From: Dermatobacter hominis
Lineage (GTDB): Bacteria > Actinomycetota > Acidimicrobiia > Acidimicrobiales > Microtrichaceae
DNA length: 64,000 nt
Assembly (NCBI RefSeq): GCF_020715685.1
Contig: NZ_CP085840.1
Span: forward strand, 3,348,001-3,412,000
Reading direction: 5' to 3'
Shown here piece after piece: positions 35,157-43,793 of the stretch. Position 1 is the stretch's first letter. Each line of letters starts with the position of its first letter. The notes below the pieces were generated by a model. It had not been told where the DNA came from. It made no database searches and saw nothing but the letters and a program-made list of their open reading frames with translations. The translations under genes and the position numbers were made by a program.

Positions 35157-36068
35157 TCAGCCGTCGGACAGCACGACGTCGGTGGGCTCGAAGTCGACTT
35201 GGACGATCCGGCCGGCCTCGTCGTTCCGGAAGGTCCACTTCCCGAGCACGACGCGGCCCTTGTAGCCCTGGTACGGGCCGTCCTGGATCGTGAACAGCAG
35301 GATCACGTTCGGGAACGCGAGCTCGACCTCGGCGGTGAGGTTCGACCGGCGGCCGAGGTCCGGGGCGATGCCCGGGCCCACCGTGGTCCAGTCGATCACG
35401 CCGATCGCCGAGCCCTTGCCGCGGCGCGCCGTCATCTCCGGCATCTCGGTGGTCATCGAGATCCCGCCGGTGGTCCGCCCCTCGACCGACGTGCAGTCGA
35501 ACGTCGCGCCGGGCAGCAGCTCCATCCGCTGAGGCGTCGGCTCGCCGTCGGAGATGCGGACGCCGGGCTCCACCGTCGAGCTGCCCTCGAACCGGCAGCG
35601 GACCTCGTCGTAGACCGCAGCGTCCTCGGGGTCGGCCGATGGGAGCGTCGACGTGACGTCGGGGGCTCCCGGGAGGCTGGAGGGCACCTCGGGACCCGCC
35701 ACCGGGCCGGGTTCCGCAGGTCCCCCGGCGGCGTCGGTCAGCCCGCGGACCGTCGACGCGATCCACAGGGCGCACAGCCCGACGAGCACGGCCACGACCG
35801 CCACCCACACCCATCGCTCACGCCGCCCCCGGTGCGGGGACAGCGTGGCCCGGACGGGCGGGACCCACGTGGGCACCGGGTGCGACGGCCCGGAGTACGG
35901 CGGGTCGTGGAACGGTGGCGACGACTCGGTCGTCGGCGCGCCCTTGAGGTGGGGCGGCAGACCGGAGGATCCCGGTGGTGCGGAGGTGAACGGCGGGGGT
36001 CCGTCGCGATCACCCGAGGACCCGCCCTCGGGCGCGGACCCGTCCGGCGGCACCCATCCCGCTCCCAT
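35157..36068 (-). CDS. Membrane-anchored protein, Pro-rich cytoplasmic N-terminus, unknown function
   Basis: 303 residues. The first 85 are Pro/Ser/Gly-rich and disordered-looking (GWVPPDGSAPEGG, LPPHLKGAP). One transmembrane helix at about 90-108 (WVAVVAVLVGLCALWIAST) is followed by a linker and a probable extracellular beta-domain with two Cys, in YDEVRCRFEG and ATFDCTSVEG. Other features are FPNVILLFTIQDGPYQGYKGR and an ending FEPTDVVLSDG. No domain recognised. The ATG at 36068 was favoured over a GTG three codons upstream. Confidence 0.7.
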   Translation of the reverse strand: MGAGWVPPDGSAPEGGSSGDRDGPPPFTSAPPGSSGLPPHLKGAPTTESSPPFHDPPYSGPSHPVPTWVPPVRATLSPHRGRRERWVWVAVVAVLVGLCALWIASTVRGLTDAAGGPAEPGPVAGPEVPSSLPGAPDVTSTLPSADPEDAAVYDEVRCRFEGSSTVEPGVRISDGEPTPQRMELLPGATFDCTSVEGRTTGGISMTTEMPEMTARRGKGSAIGVIDWTTVGPGIAPDLGRRSNLTAEVELAFPNVILLFTIQDGPYQGYKGRVVLGKWTFRNDEAGRIVQVDFEPTDVVLSDG

Positions 36069-36190
36069 GCCGACCACGGTACCGAGGTGTCGTCGACGTC
36101 CGGCACGGGCGGTACGATCAGCACGTCGATCGGGTAACTACCGGCCAGTGACGGACACGGCGGCCCACCACCATCCCCGGAGGTGCCCCC

Positions 36191-37144
36191 ATGTCCGCTG
36201 CCGACCCGACGATCCCCGTCATCGACCTCGCCACCGCCACCGGTGACGAGCTGGTCGAGGCCCTCGTCGCCCACTCCTGCACCTTCCTCGTCGGGCACGG
36301 CGCGGTCGACAGGATCTCCCGGGTGCTCGAGACGTCGCAGGCGTTCTTCGAGCTGCCCCGTGACGAGAAGGACCGGGTGCGCTGGGACGGCGACCTCCCG
36401 TGGCAGGGCTTCCAGCCGGTGCACGAGGGCGGTCCCCAGGCGATGCTGCTGGAGCGCTTCGAGATCAACCTGGCCCCCGGCGGGCGGACCGACGCCCACG
36501 GCGACCCGGTGCCGCTCGACGAGTGGGCGGGGACGTTCGACCAGTGGCCCGACCGCCCGGCCGACCTGCGCGCCGCGTGGGTCGACCTCTACGCGCACCA
36601 CCACGAGCTGGCGACCCGCCTCACGCACCTGATCGCCGGCTCGCTCGACCTGCCCGTCGAGGACCTGCCGGCCTGGACCTCCGGCCAGCACGCCAACATG
36701 GTCTGCAACCACTACCTGGCGCAGGACGAGCCGCCCGAGCCGGGGCGCGTCCGGCAGCGGCCGCACACCGACATCGGCGGCTTCACCCTGCTGTGGGCCG
36801 ACGACAGCCCCGGCGGGCTGGAGGCCAGGATCGGTCCCGGCGGCACGTGGGTGCCGGTGTCGTTCCCGCCCGGCGCGATCCTCCTCCAGGTCGGCGACCT
36901 CCTGCACCGGTGGAGCCGCGGCCGGATCCCGGCGAACGACCACCGCGTCGTGAACCCCGAGCACGTGCCCGGCCGGGTCTCGAGCGACCGCTACTCGATC
37001 GTCTACTTCCAGTACCCCGACCGCTCGACCTGGGTCGCGCCCGACGAGGACGCCGAGGCGATGCACACCGAGGGTCACCTCATCGACCGCATGGCCGAGT
37101 CGGACCTGCAGGACGCCGGCGTCCTGGCGGCCCGCCTCTCCTGA
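36191..37144 (+). CDS. 2-oxoglutarate/Fe(II)-dependent oxygenase, isopenicillin-N-synthase type
   Basis: 317 residues, non-haem iron dioxygenase (hydroxylase or desaturase). The iron triad is in RPHTDIGGFTLLW (His, Asp) and NDHRVVNPE (His), and the RYSIVYF strand supplies the Arg-x-Ser that binds 2-oxoglutarate. The N-terminal domain IPVIDLATATGDELVEAL and SQAFFELPRDEKDRV is typical of the family. A GGAGGTG box lies before the ATG. Substrate unknown. Confidence 0.9.
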   Translation: MSAADPTIPVIDLATATGDELVEALVAHSCTFLVGHGAVDRISRVLETSQAFFELPRDEKDRVRWDGDLPWQGFQPVHEGGPQAMLLERFEINLAPGGRTDAHGDPVPLDEWAGTFDQWPDRPADLRAAWVDLYAHHHELATRLTHLIAGSLDLPVEDLPAWTSGQHANMVCNHYLAQDEPPEPGRVRQRPHTDIGGFTLLWADDSPGGLEARIGPGGTWVPVSFPPGAILLQVGDLLHRWSRGRIPANDHRVVNPEHVPGRVSSDRYSIVYFQYPDRSTWVAPDEDAEAMHTEGHLIDRMAESDLQDAGVLAARLS

Positions 37145-37225
37145 CCCCCAGCGGCCCGTCGCCACCGCGGATCCGGACGACCGCTGCCGAGCGCCGCGGA
37201 CGCAGGCGCGAGCCGCGAAGGCCGG

Positions 37226-38560
37226 TCAGGCCGGAGCCGGCACCGGCTCGCGAGCCGTCTTCGCCCACGAGCCGCGCCGGGCCAGCAGGCGCAGCGTCGC
37301 CCGGACGAGGACCGGGAACAGCAGCCACGAGTACAGGGCGTACGGCTGCGCGATCAGCAGTCCGACGAGCCACGCCCAGGGCGTCCGCCGGGCCGAGCGC
37401 GCCACGGTCCCCAGCACCGCGCCGGTGAACCCGAGCGAGTAGGTGACGAGGATCAGCCACCACGGCATCGCGCTCGTCCAGAACGGCACGCCGTCGACGG
37501 CGAACAGCCACAGCCCGACCACCAGCGAGAGGCCGACGATCCCCTGCCAGACCGGGTTGAGGAGCGACGCCACGAGGTCCAGCCGGGCGCCCAACCGGAC
37601 CGGGGCCCGGGCGACCGCCGGCAGGTGCCGCATGGCCTGGAGGTTCCCCTGCGACCAGCGCGTGCGCTGCCGGTAGAGGCGGCGCAGGCCGGGAAGGCCC
37701 TGCTGGTCGACCGCCGTACGGACCTCCTGACGGCTCCGCCAGCCGGCCTCGATCAGCCGCAGGCCGACGTCCTGGTCCTCGGTCAACCGGTCGCGCCACG
37801 GGCCCTCGTCGCCGTCGCGCACGACGGAGTCGAGCGCGGCCAACCGGTTGAACTGGCCGTTGCCGCCCATCCCCGCCGTGCCCCATCCCGTGCGACCGAG
37901 CTGGTAGAGCTCGCCGTAGATGCCGAACTCGACGTCCTGGCACCACGTCAGCAGGTGGTCCCGGTTGTAGATGCGGACCAGCGACTGGACGCCGCCGACA
38001 CCCGGATCGGCGAAGTGCGCGGCGACGTGTCGGGGCGAGTCGGGGTCGAGGCGGCCGTCGGCGTCGACCACGGTGACGATCACCTGCGACGGGTCCGAGC
38101 CGGCGTGCGGGCCGGTCCGGAGCAGCACGTCGTGGACGTGGCGCCACGCCGCGTTCAGCGCCGCGGCCTTGCCACGACGGGCGTCGGGGAGGTCGCGGCG
38201 CAGGACCGCCAGGCTGCCCTCGGGCACCTGGCGACGGAGGTCCTCGAGCAGCTCGGGGGTGCGGTCGGTCGAGCCGTCGTCGACGACCAGGACGACCGTG
38301 TTGGGCGCGTCCATCGCCATCAGCCGCCCGACCGAGTCGACGATCGTCACCTCCTCGTCGAGCGCCGGCACGACCGCGACCCAGAGCAGCTCGGGCGGCG
38401 CGGTCTCGTACGGCTCCGGGAGGTGGTGCAGCGCGACGCGCGACCGCACGAACAGGATCACGACCCAGGCGTTGCTGCCGACGATCACGACCAGGGCGGT
38501 CAGCAGGATCACCTGCGCCCACCCCGGCGTCCCGTCGTAGAGGCCGAGCAGCGCGAGCAC
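37226..38560 (-). CDS. Processive glycosyltransferase, family 2, membrane-embedded
   Basis: 444 residues. One N-terminal helix, the GT-A domain with VPALDEEVTIVDSV, DDGSTDRTPE and the metal-binding VVDADG, the catalytic TEDQD, and QRTRW (QxxRW), then several C-terminal helices (WQGIVGLSLVVGLWLF, ILVTYSLGFTGAVLG). This D, DxD, D, QxxRW set marks polymerising or processive glycosyltransferases such as cellulose/hyaluronan synthases, though chitooligosaccharide and glycolipid synthases share it. Sits downstream of wecB with a triple 81-base repeat between. GTG start. Confidence 0.9.
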   Translation of the reverse strand: MLALLGLYDGTPGWAQVILLTALVVIVGSNAWVVILFVRSRVALHHLPEPYETAPPELLWVAVVPALDEEVTIVDSVGRLMAMDAPNTVVLVVDDGSTDRTPELLEDLRRQVPEGSLAVLRRDLPDARRGKAAALNAAWRHVHDVLLRTGPHAGSDPSQVIVTVVDADGRLDPDSPRHVAAHFADPGVGGVQSLVRIYNRDHLLTWCQDVEFGIYGELYQLGRTGWGTAGMGGNGQFNRLAALDSVVRDGDEGPWRDRLTEDQDVGLRLIEAGWRSRQEVRTAVDQQGLPGLRRLYRQRTRWSQGNLQAMRHLPAVARAPVRLGARLDLVASLLNPVWQGIVGLSLVVGLWLFAVDGVPFWTSAMPWWLILVTYSLGFTGAVLGTVARSARRTPWAWLVGLLIAQPYALYSWLLFPVLVRATLRLLARRGSWAKTAREPVPAPA

Positions 38561-38580
38561 GTCAGGTCGCTTCGTCCGCC

Positions 38581-38838
38581 CGGGCGCTCACACGCTGTCC
38601 TGCTCCCAAGGGCTCCGCTTCCGGACCCCCGAGCACCCGGCTCGCTGCGCTCGCGCGGTTGCGGGCGCTCACACACTGTCCTGCTCCCAGGGGCTCCGCC
38701 CCCGGACCCCCGAGCACCCGGCTCGCTGCGCTCGCGCGGTTGCGGGCGTTCACACGCTGTCCTGCTCCCAGGGGCTCCGCCCCCGGACCCCCGAGCACCC
38801 GGCTCGCTGCGCTCGCGCGGTTGCGGGCGTTCACACGC
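38581..38838 (-). repeat. 81-base tandem repeat, three copies plus a 15-base remnant
   Basis: Copies at 38581-38661, 38662-38742 and 38743-38823, with partial copy 38824-38838. Each unit holds the palindromes GGGGCTCCGCCCC-like and CTCGCTGCGCTCG, similar to repeated GC-rich extragenic palindromes of actinobacteria. The unit begins and ends at the codons of the wecB stop (GTGTGA on the minus strand), so the wecB end is duplicated in every copy. Copy 1 differs slightly (CCAAGGGCTCCGCTTCC). Confidence 0.9.
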
Positions 38839-40279
38839 CCACCCAATGCCCGTTGACGTCGCTGCGGTCGGGCACCTCGTCGCGCTCGGGCGCCGGCTCC
38901 TCCGCGGCGTGGCGCAGCGAGCGGTAGCCCGCCGCCCGCATGACGGCCCGCCGCTCGAAGCCCGGTCCGTAGTGCTCCGGCACGATGCGGTCGTCGCCGG
39001 CGAGGTAGCAGAGCGCGTCGGCGATCCGAGGGGCGGTGTGGCCGTCGCCGTACGGGTTGACCGCGCTCAGCATCGCCCGCCGCTCCGGCGTGTCGTCGAG
39101 CAGCAGCTCGCTCCAGTGCACGATGCGCTCGGGGTCGGTGCCCACCAGCTCGAGCGTCCCCGCCTCGACGCCCTCCGTTCGCTCGGTCTCCTCGCGGGCG
39201 ACGAGCACCGGCGTCCCCACGACGGGCGCCTCCTCCTGGATGCCGCCCGAGTCGGTGACCACGAGATCGGCCCGGGCCAGCAGGTGGGCGAACTCCACGT
39301 AGGCCATCGGCTCGGTGAGCACGACGTTCGGCCGGTCGCCGAGGTGCGGGACGATCTGTCGGCGGACGATCGGGTTCGGGTGCATCGGCACGACGAACCG
39401 CGTGTCGGGCCGACGGTCGGCCAGCGTGGCGATCGCCGCAGCGATCCGGTCGATGCCCCCGTCCCAGTGCTCCCGTCGGTGCGCGGTCACGACCATGAGC
39501 GGGTCACCCGACGCGGCGACGGCGGCCACCGCGGGGTCGGTCGGCTCCTGCTCGAGCGACGCGGCCCAGCGCATCGCGTCGATGCCGGTGTTGCCGCACA
39601 CGTACACCCGGTCGTACGGGACGCCCTCGCGGACGAGGTGCTCGCCGTTGAGCGGCGTCGGCGCGAGGTGGAAGCAGGCGATCCGGGAGATCAGCTGCCG
39701 GTTCATCTCCTCGGGGAACGGCGTGAGCGCGTCGTAGGTGCGCAGACCCGCCTCCACGTGGACGACCGGCAGCCGGAGGTGGAACGACGACAGCGCCGCC
39801 GCCATCGCGGAGCTCGTGTCGCCGTGCACCAGCACCGCGCCCGGGTACCCGTCGCTGACGACGTGCTGGAGGTCGGCGACCTCGCCCGTCGGGTCGCCGT
39901 ACCGCTCGCGGCAGAAGGCGTCGAAGCGCGACGCGACCGACGTGACCAGCTCGTTGAGCGTCACGCCGGGACCGCCGCAGCCGAGGTCGACGTCGGGCGT
40001 GATGCCTGCCGCCTCGAGGATCGGGTCGACCAGGTCGCGGTGCTGGCCGGTCGACACGACGACGGGGTGCAGCGCCGGGTGCTCCCGGAGCGCGAGCACC
40101 AGCGGCAGCATCTTGATCGCCTCGGGCCGCGTCCCGATCACGAGCAGGATCTGGATCGGCTGCCGGGCGCGGGTCCGCCGGTCGTGCTCCACGCCCGGCG
40201 GCAGCATCCCGGGCGGGAGGGTGGCGCGACCCCGGACGGGCTCGGCGCCGTCCACGGGGCGGTCCTGTGGCGTCGACAT
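38831..40279 (-). CDS. wecB: UDP-N-acetylglucosamine 2-epimerase (non-hydrolysing)
   Basis: Interconverts UDP-GlcNAc and UDP-ManNAc for surface polysaccharide. 482 residues, with GTRPEAIKMLPL, HGDTSSAMAAAL, HVEAGLRTYD, TAHRREHW and TDSGGIQEEAP, all catalytic or UDP-binding motifs of the family, in order. It is about 100 residues longer than E. coli WecB through a 40-residue polar N-terminus and a C-terminal tail. The downstream GT2 probably uses its product or a derivative. The last codons overlap the repeat remnant. Confidence 0.93.
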   Translation of the reverse strand: MSTPQDRPVDGAEPVRGRATLPPGMLPPGVEHDRRTRARQPIQILLVIGTRPEAIKMLPLVLALREHPALHPVVVSTGQHRDLVDPILEAAGITPDVDLGCGGPGVTLNELVTSVASRFDAFCRERYGDPTGEVADLQHVVSDGYPGAVLVHGDTSSAMAAALSSFHLRLPVVHVEAGLRTYDALTPFPEEMNRQLISRIACFHLAPTPLNGEHLVREGVPYDRVYVCGNTGIDAMRWAASLEQEPTDPAVAAVAASGDPLMVVTAHRREHWDGGIDRIAAAIATLADRRPDTRFVVPMHPNPIVRRQIVPHLGDRPNVVLTEPMAYVEFAHLLARADLVVTDSGGIQEEAPVVGTPVLVAREETERTEGVEAGTLELVGTDPERIVHWSELLLDDTPERRAMLSAVNPYGDGHTAPRIADALCYLAGDDRIVPEHYGPGFERRAVMRAAGYRSLRHAAEEPAPERDEVPDRSDVNGHWVGV

Positions 40280-40450
40280 CCCTCGACGCTATCGACGGGT
40301 GCATCGGAAGCCTCCCGGGTGAGCACCGGGCACCGACCCGGGATCGACGTCGCTCGATCGTCACGTTTCGTTCACGACCGGGTCCGATCGGCCGATGGAG
40401 CTTGGACGGGGCAGCGGCCCCGTGGCGGAACCGAAGAACAGCTGGGGAGC

Positions 40451-41179
40451 ATGCAGGAGCGCGAGTCAGACCTCGACCTCCGGGTCGGGACGAACGGAGG
40501 CGGGCGCGACGGGCTGCACCGCATCGTCGATCCGACGGTGCTGGGCACGTCCGATTCGCTCGCGCGGCACCGGCGCGGCCTGCTGACGGGCCTGTCGATC
40601 GTCGTCGTGGACCCGGAGCCGGTCGCCTCGGCCCAGGTGGCCGCCGCCACCGACTGGGCGCCCCCGGAGTTCCGCGTGGAGTTCGTGCTCGGCGACCCGT
40701 CGCCCGCGCTCACCGATCGCCTCGACGTGCTGGCGTGGCCGTGGAGCGCGATCGCGCTCCCGACGGGCCGACTCGCTGCGCTCGACGCCGCCACGGCGCA
40801 GGCCTCGGGCGAGTTCGTGGTCATCGGGTCGGTCGGCGGTGACGCCGCCGGGCCGTCCGGCGACGACCACCCGTTCGAGCAGCTCGGCGAGGCGCTCGGC
40901 CTGATGTGGGTCAACGGCGCGGACGCCCTCGTGCTCGGGCAGGCCCGCGAGCTCACCGTCCCCGACGAGGAGCAGCAGGCCGGCGACCTGCGGCCGACGC
41001 ACCTCGCCACGGCGCTCGGGGTCCGGCGCGGTGGTCCCGGCGCCCTCGTGGTCCTGCGTCGCTGGGTGGCCCGGTTCCTCTTCGACGACATCGCGAGCGC
41101 CATCGATCCGCTGCACGAGTTCGGCGACCGGGTGCGACTGCTCGAGCTGCGCCTGCTCGAGGTCCTCGGCCCCGGCTGA
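40451..41179 (+). CDS. Hypothetical protein next to polysaccharide genes
   Basis: 242 residues, no known domain. The middle part (GLSIVVVDPEPVASAQVAAA, LDVLAWPWSAIALPTGRL, ALDAATAQASGEFVVIGSVGGD) resembles the secondary-structure rhythm of a GT-A glycosyltransferase, in which ASGEFVVI usually precedes the DxD; here the acidic motif is absent (GSVGGD). It may be a non-catalytic relative, but this is only a suggestion. GGGGAG lies before the ATG. Divergent from wecB, 171 bases apart, with a wide promoter region. Confidence 0.6.
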   Translation: MQERESDLDLRVGTNGGGRDGLHRIVDPTVLGTSDSLARHRRGLLTGLSIVVVDPEPVASAQVAAATDWAPPEFRVEFVLGDPSPALTDRLDVLAWPWSAIALPTGRLAALDAATAQASGEFVVIGSVGGDAAGPSGDDHPFEQLGEALGLMWVNGADALVLGQARELTVPDEEQQAGDLRPTHLATALGVRRGGPGALVVLRRWVARFLFDDIASAIDPLHEFGDRVRLLELRLLEVLGPG

Positions 41180-41217
41180 CGCGTCCACCCCGGCGCACCG
41201 CCTCTCCACACCTGCGC

Positions 41218-41243
41218 CAGAACTGGAACGCGTTCCAGTTCTG
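41218..41243. promoter_or_regulatory. KstR-type operator, 26-base perfect palindrome
   Basis: CAGAACTGGAACG and CGTTCCAGTTCTG form a perfect 26-base palindrome. The central TGGAACGCGTTCCA (41224-41237) fits the KstR consensus TnnAACnnGTTnnA exactly. It ends 19 bases before the acyl-CoA dehydrogenase start, where a repressor would block transcription. Confidence 0.7.
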
Positions 41244-41262
41244 CGGCCTACGATCGGCGCCC

Positions 41263-42498
41263 GTGGACTTCGAGGACTCGCCAGAGCTCGCGTCGTTCCG
41301 TGCCGAGGTGCGGGACTTCCTGGACGCGCACGCCGAGCTGCGGCGCGGCGACGAACGGGACTGGTCCCGCAACGGCGCCGCCACCGACGAGGAGGTCGCC
41401 GCCGACTACCGGCGCCGCTGCCGCGAGTGGCAGCGCACCCTCGCCGACCACGGCTGGGCGGGCCTGACCTGGCCCCAGGCGTTCGGCGGCAGGGGCGGCA
41501 CGCCGGCCCACCAGATCGTCTTCAACCAGGAGCTCGCCCGCTACGACGCGACCTCGGGCTTCATCACCGCCGCACAGGCGCTGGTCGGGCCGACGCTGAT
41601 GCAGCACGGCACCCCCGAGCAGCAGCAGCGCTACCTGGAGCCGCTGCTGCGTGGTGACGAGTGGTGGTGCCAGCTCTTCAGCGAACCGGGCGCCGGCTCC
41701 GACCTGTCGTCGCTCGCGACCCGCGCCGTCCTCGACGAGGCGACCGGCGAGTGGGTGGTCAACGGGCAGAAGGTCTGGACCTCGAACGCCCAGTACGCGG
41801 ACTTCGGCATCCTCGTCGCCCGCACCGATCCCGACGTGCCCAAGCACGCGGGCCTCACCTACTTCGTCGTCGACATGCGCACGCCGGGCATCGAGATCCG
41901 GCCGCTCATCCAGGCGCAGGGCGTCGCCCACTTCAACGAGGTGTTCCTGAGCGACGTGCGCATCCCGGCCGAGAACGTCGTCGGCGAGGTCGGCGACGGC
42001 TGGCGCGTCACCCGCACCACGCTCCGATCGGAGTCGTCGATGATCTCGGGAGCCGGCCAGGCCACGCCGTTCACCGCGCTCCTGGCGCTGGCCCAGCAGC
42101 GGGACCGTGACGGGGATCCGGTGATCCGCCAGGGGCTGGCGCACGTGTACTCGAACGAGCTCATCATGAAGTGGATGGGCTGGCGAACCCAGACCGCGGT
42201 GATGACCGGCCGCTACGAGCTGGCGCTGCACGGCTCGCTGCTCAAGAACTTCTTCACGCGGTCGTTCGCGCAGAAGGTCGGCCTCGCGCTCGACATCCAG
42301 GGCGCCGAGGGGATGCTGTCCGACGACGCCGAGGGCGGCGGGTTCTGGCAGTACCAGTTCATCAACCAGTTCGCGTCCAGGATCGGCGGCGGGACCGAGG
42401 AGGTCCACCGCAACAACCTGGGTGAGCAGGCGCTCGGCCTGCCGCGGGAGCCGGCGGTGGACAAGGACGTCGCCTGGAACCAGACCCGCCGCTCCTGA
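41263..42498 (+). CDS. Acyl-CoA dehydrogenase
   Basis: FAD-dependent alpha,beta-dehydrogenation of an acyl-CoA, 411 residues. FAD-binding WWCQLFSEPGAGSDL, VVNGQKVWTSNAQ and the C-terminal IGGGTEEVHRNNLGEQALGLPREP are intact. It resembles mycobacterial FadE proteins that act on steroid or branched acyl-CoAs. GTG start; no convincing ribosome site, but the start begins immediately with the conserved helix DFEDSPELASFRAEV. The KstR-type palindrome directly upstream predicts induction by a steroid-derived CoA ester. An SDR follows 144 bases downstream. Confidence 0.93.
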   Translation: MDFEDSPELASFRAEVRDFLDAHAELRRGDERDWSRNGAATDEEVAADYRRRCREWQRTLADHGWAGLTWPQAFGGRGGTPAHQIVFNQELARYDATSGFITAAQALVGPTLMQHGTPEQQQRYLEPLLRGDEWWCQLFSEPGAGSDLSSLATRAVLDEATGEWVVNGQKVWTSNAQYADFGILVARTDPDVPKHAGLTYFVVDMRTPGIEIRPLIQAQGVAHFNEVFLSDVRIPAENVVGEVGDGWRVTRTTLRSESSMISGAGQATPFTALLALAQQRDRDGDPVIRQGLAHVYSNELIMKWMGWRTQTAVMTGRYELALHGSLLKNFFTRSFAQKVGLALDIQGAEGMLSDDAEGGGFWQYQFINQFASRIGGGTEEVHRNNLGEQALGLPREPAVDKDVAWNQTRRS

Positions 42499-42533
42499 CC
42501 GGCGGCACCCGGCCGGGCCGCACCGGATCGACG

Positions 42534-42624
42534 CCGGCCAGAGCGACACCAGTCAGAGCGACACCGGCCAGAGCGACACCAGTCAGAGCGAACACCAGCC
42601 AGAACGACACCAGCCAGAACGAGA
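42534..42624 (+). repeat. 15-base minisatellite between acyl-CoA dehydrogenase and SDR genes
   Basis: Six units of consensus CCRGYCAGARCGACA; units 1 and 3 are identical, unit 4 has one inserted base (16 bases) and units 5-6 carry AAC instead of AGC. The array ends 17 bases before the SDR start and thus lies in its leader. Confidence 0.85.
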
Positions 42625-42641
42625 CCAGGGGGACCAACCGC

Positions 42642-43451
42642 ATGCTGCTCGAGGGCAAGACCGCCGTCGTGACCGGGATCGGGCCGGGGATGGGGCGCGA
42701 CATCGCCCTGTCGCTCGCCCGGGAGGGCGCCGACGTCGCGCTCGTGGCCCGGTCCGACAAGACCGTGCCGGCCGTGGCCGAGGAGATCGAGGCGATGGGC
42801 CGGCGCGCCGTGGCCGTGTACGCCAACATCGCCGACGCCGACGAGTGTGCGCGCATGGCGTCCGAGGTCGAGGCCGCCTTCGGCGGCTCGCTCGACATCC
42901 TCGTGAACTCCGCGTTCTACGGCGGGCTCGACGAGCGGTTCGAGGACGCGGACCTCGACAAGTGGCAGCGCCCGATCAAGGTCAATTACCTCGGCACGCT
43001 GCGCGTGACCCAGGCGCTGCTGCCCCAGCTGAAGGCGGCGGGTGCGGAGCGAGGCGACGCCCGCATCGTCATGGTCAACACGATGTCGGTCCACCACCTC
43101 GAGGCGGGCGCCGGCGCCTACGCCGGGTCGAAGGCGGCACTCGGTGCGGTGTCGAAGACGCTCGCGCTCGAGCTCGGCGAGTACGGCATCAGGGTCAACT
43201 CGGTCCACCCCGGCTACATCTGGGGTGACAGCGTGCAGATCTACTTCCAGTGGCAGGCCGACGAGCGCGGCGGCGACGCCACCTGGGAGACGATCTACGA
43301 GGAGCGGGCCGCCGAGACGGCGCTCGGCTACCTGCCGCACTCGTCGGAGATCGCCGGTGCCGTCGTGTTCTTCGCCTCGCCGCTGGCGAAGTGCGTCACC
43401 GGCACCGCCCTGCCGGTGAACTCGGGCCACTGGATGCCGCCCTCCGCCTGA
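42642..43451 (+). CDS. Short-chain dehydrogenase/reductase (SDR)
   Basis: 269 residues. VVTGIGPGMGRDIA binds the cofactor (variant GxxxGxG with Pro), the Ser is in MVNTMSV and the Tyr-x3-Lys in AYAGSKAAL. The tail FFASPLAKCVTGTALPVNSGHWM is typical of SDRs annotated as 3-oxoacyl or hydroxysteroid dehydrogenases. AGGGGGA precedes the ATG. Probably cotranscribed with the upstream acyl-CoA dehydrogenase, and thus in the KstR-type regulon. Confidence 0.9.
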   Translation: MLLEGKTAVVTGIGPGMGRDIALSLAREGADVALVARSDKTVPAVAEEIEAMGRRAVAVYANIADADECARMASEVEAAFGGSLDILVNSAFYGGLDERFEDADLDKWQRPIKVNYLGTLRVTQALLPQLKAAGAERGDARIVMVNTMSVHHLEAGAGAYAGSKAALGAVSKTLALELGEYGIRVNSVHPGYIWGDSVQIYFQWQADERGGDATWETIYEERAAETALGYLPHSSEIAGAVVFFASPLAKCVTGTALPVNSGHWMPPSA

Positions 43452-43467
43452 TCGAGGGCGGGAGGCG

Positions 43468-43722
43468 TCAGACCTCCATGTACTTGCGCTTCGTGCGCCG
43501 CGCCCCGAGGCCCATGCCGACGACCACGCCGAGCAGTGCGGTGATCGCCAGCACCAGCCACAGCGGCATCGTCACGTCGGTGACCAGCAGCGTGACCTGC
43601 GCGTCGTCGGTGTTGGTGACGATGAAGACGAGCAGCAGGACGGCGATGATCGCCCCGCCGATCTGACGCCCGCTCGGGCGGAACGGCTCCTTGGGTTCGG
43701 GTCGAGCACCGCCGGCGATCAT
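43468..43722 (-). CDS. LapA/DUF1049-like membrane protein
   Basis: 84 residues with two helices (QIGGAIIAVLLLVFIVTNT and PLWLVLAITALLGVVVGMGLG) and the conserved internal segment NTDDAQVTLLVTDVTMP, the signature of the LapA domain (lipopolysaccharide assembly protein A). Gram-positive members act at the envelope with unknown role. Ends in RRTKRKYMEV. Convergent with the SDR upstream. Confidence 0.85.
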   Translation of the reverse strand: MIAGGARPEPKEPFRPSGRQIGGAIIAVLLLVFIVTNTDDAQVTLLVTDVTMPLWLVLAITALLGVVVGMGLGARRTKRKYMEV

Positions 43723-43793
43723 GGTGGTCCACCTCTCCGTCGCGCCCGCCGCAGCGGGCCGGTGTTCGGGACTGCGCCGTCGGCCGGGCCGGC

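Noticed and set aside
38581-38838. CRISPR-like array
   Set aside because: Units abut with no spacers and there are no cas genes.
38562-38846. 94-codon frame made of repeated 27-residue units
   Set aside because: 81 bases is a multiple of three, so any frame stays periodic. Unit content is palindromic GC-rich repeat, and there is no ribosome site.
37625-40450. Long plus-strand open frame over GT2, the repeat and wecB
   Set aside because: Only its last part (from 40451) looks like protein; the rest is the shadow of motif-bearing minus-strand genes.
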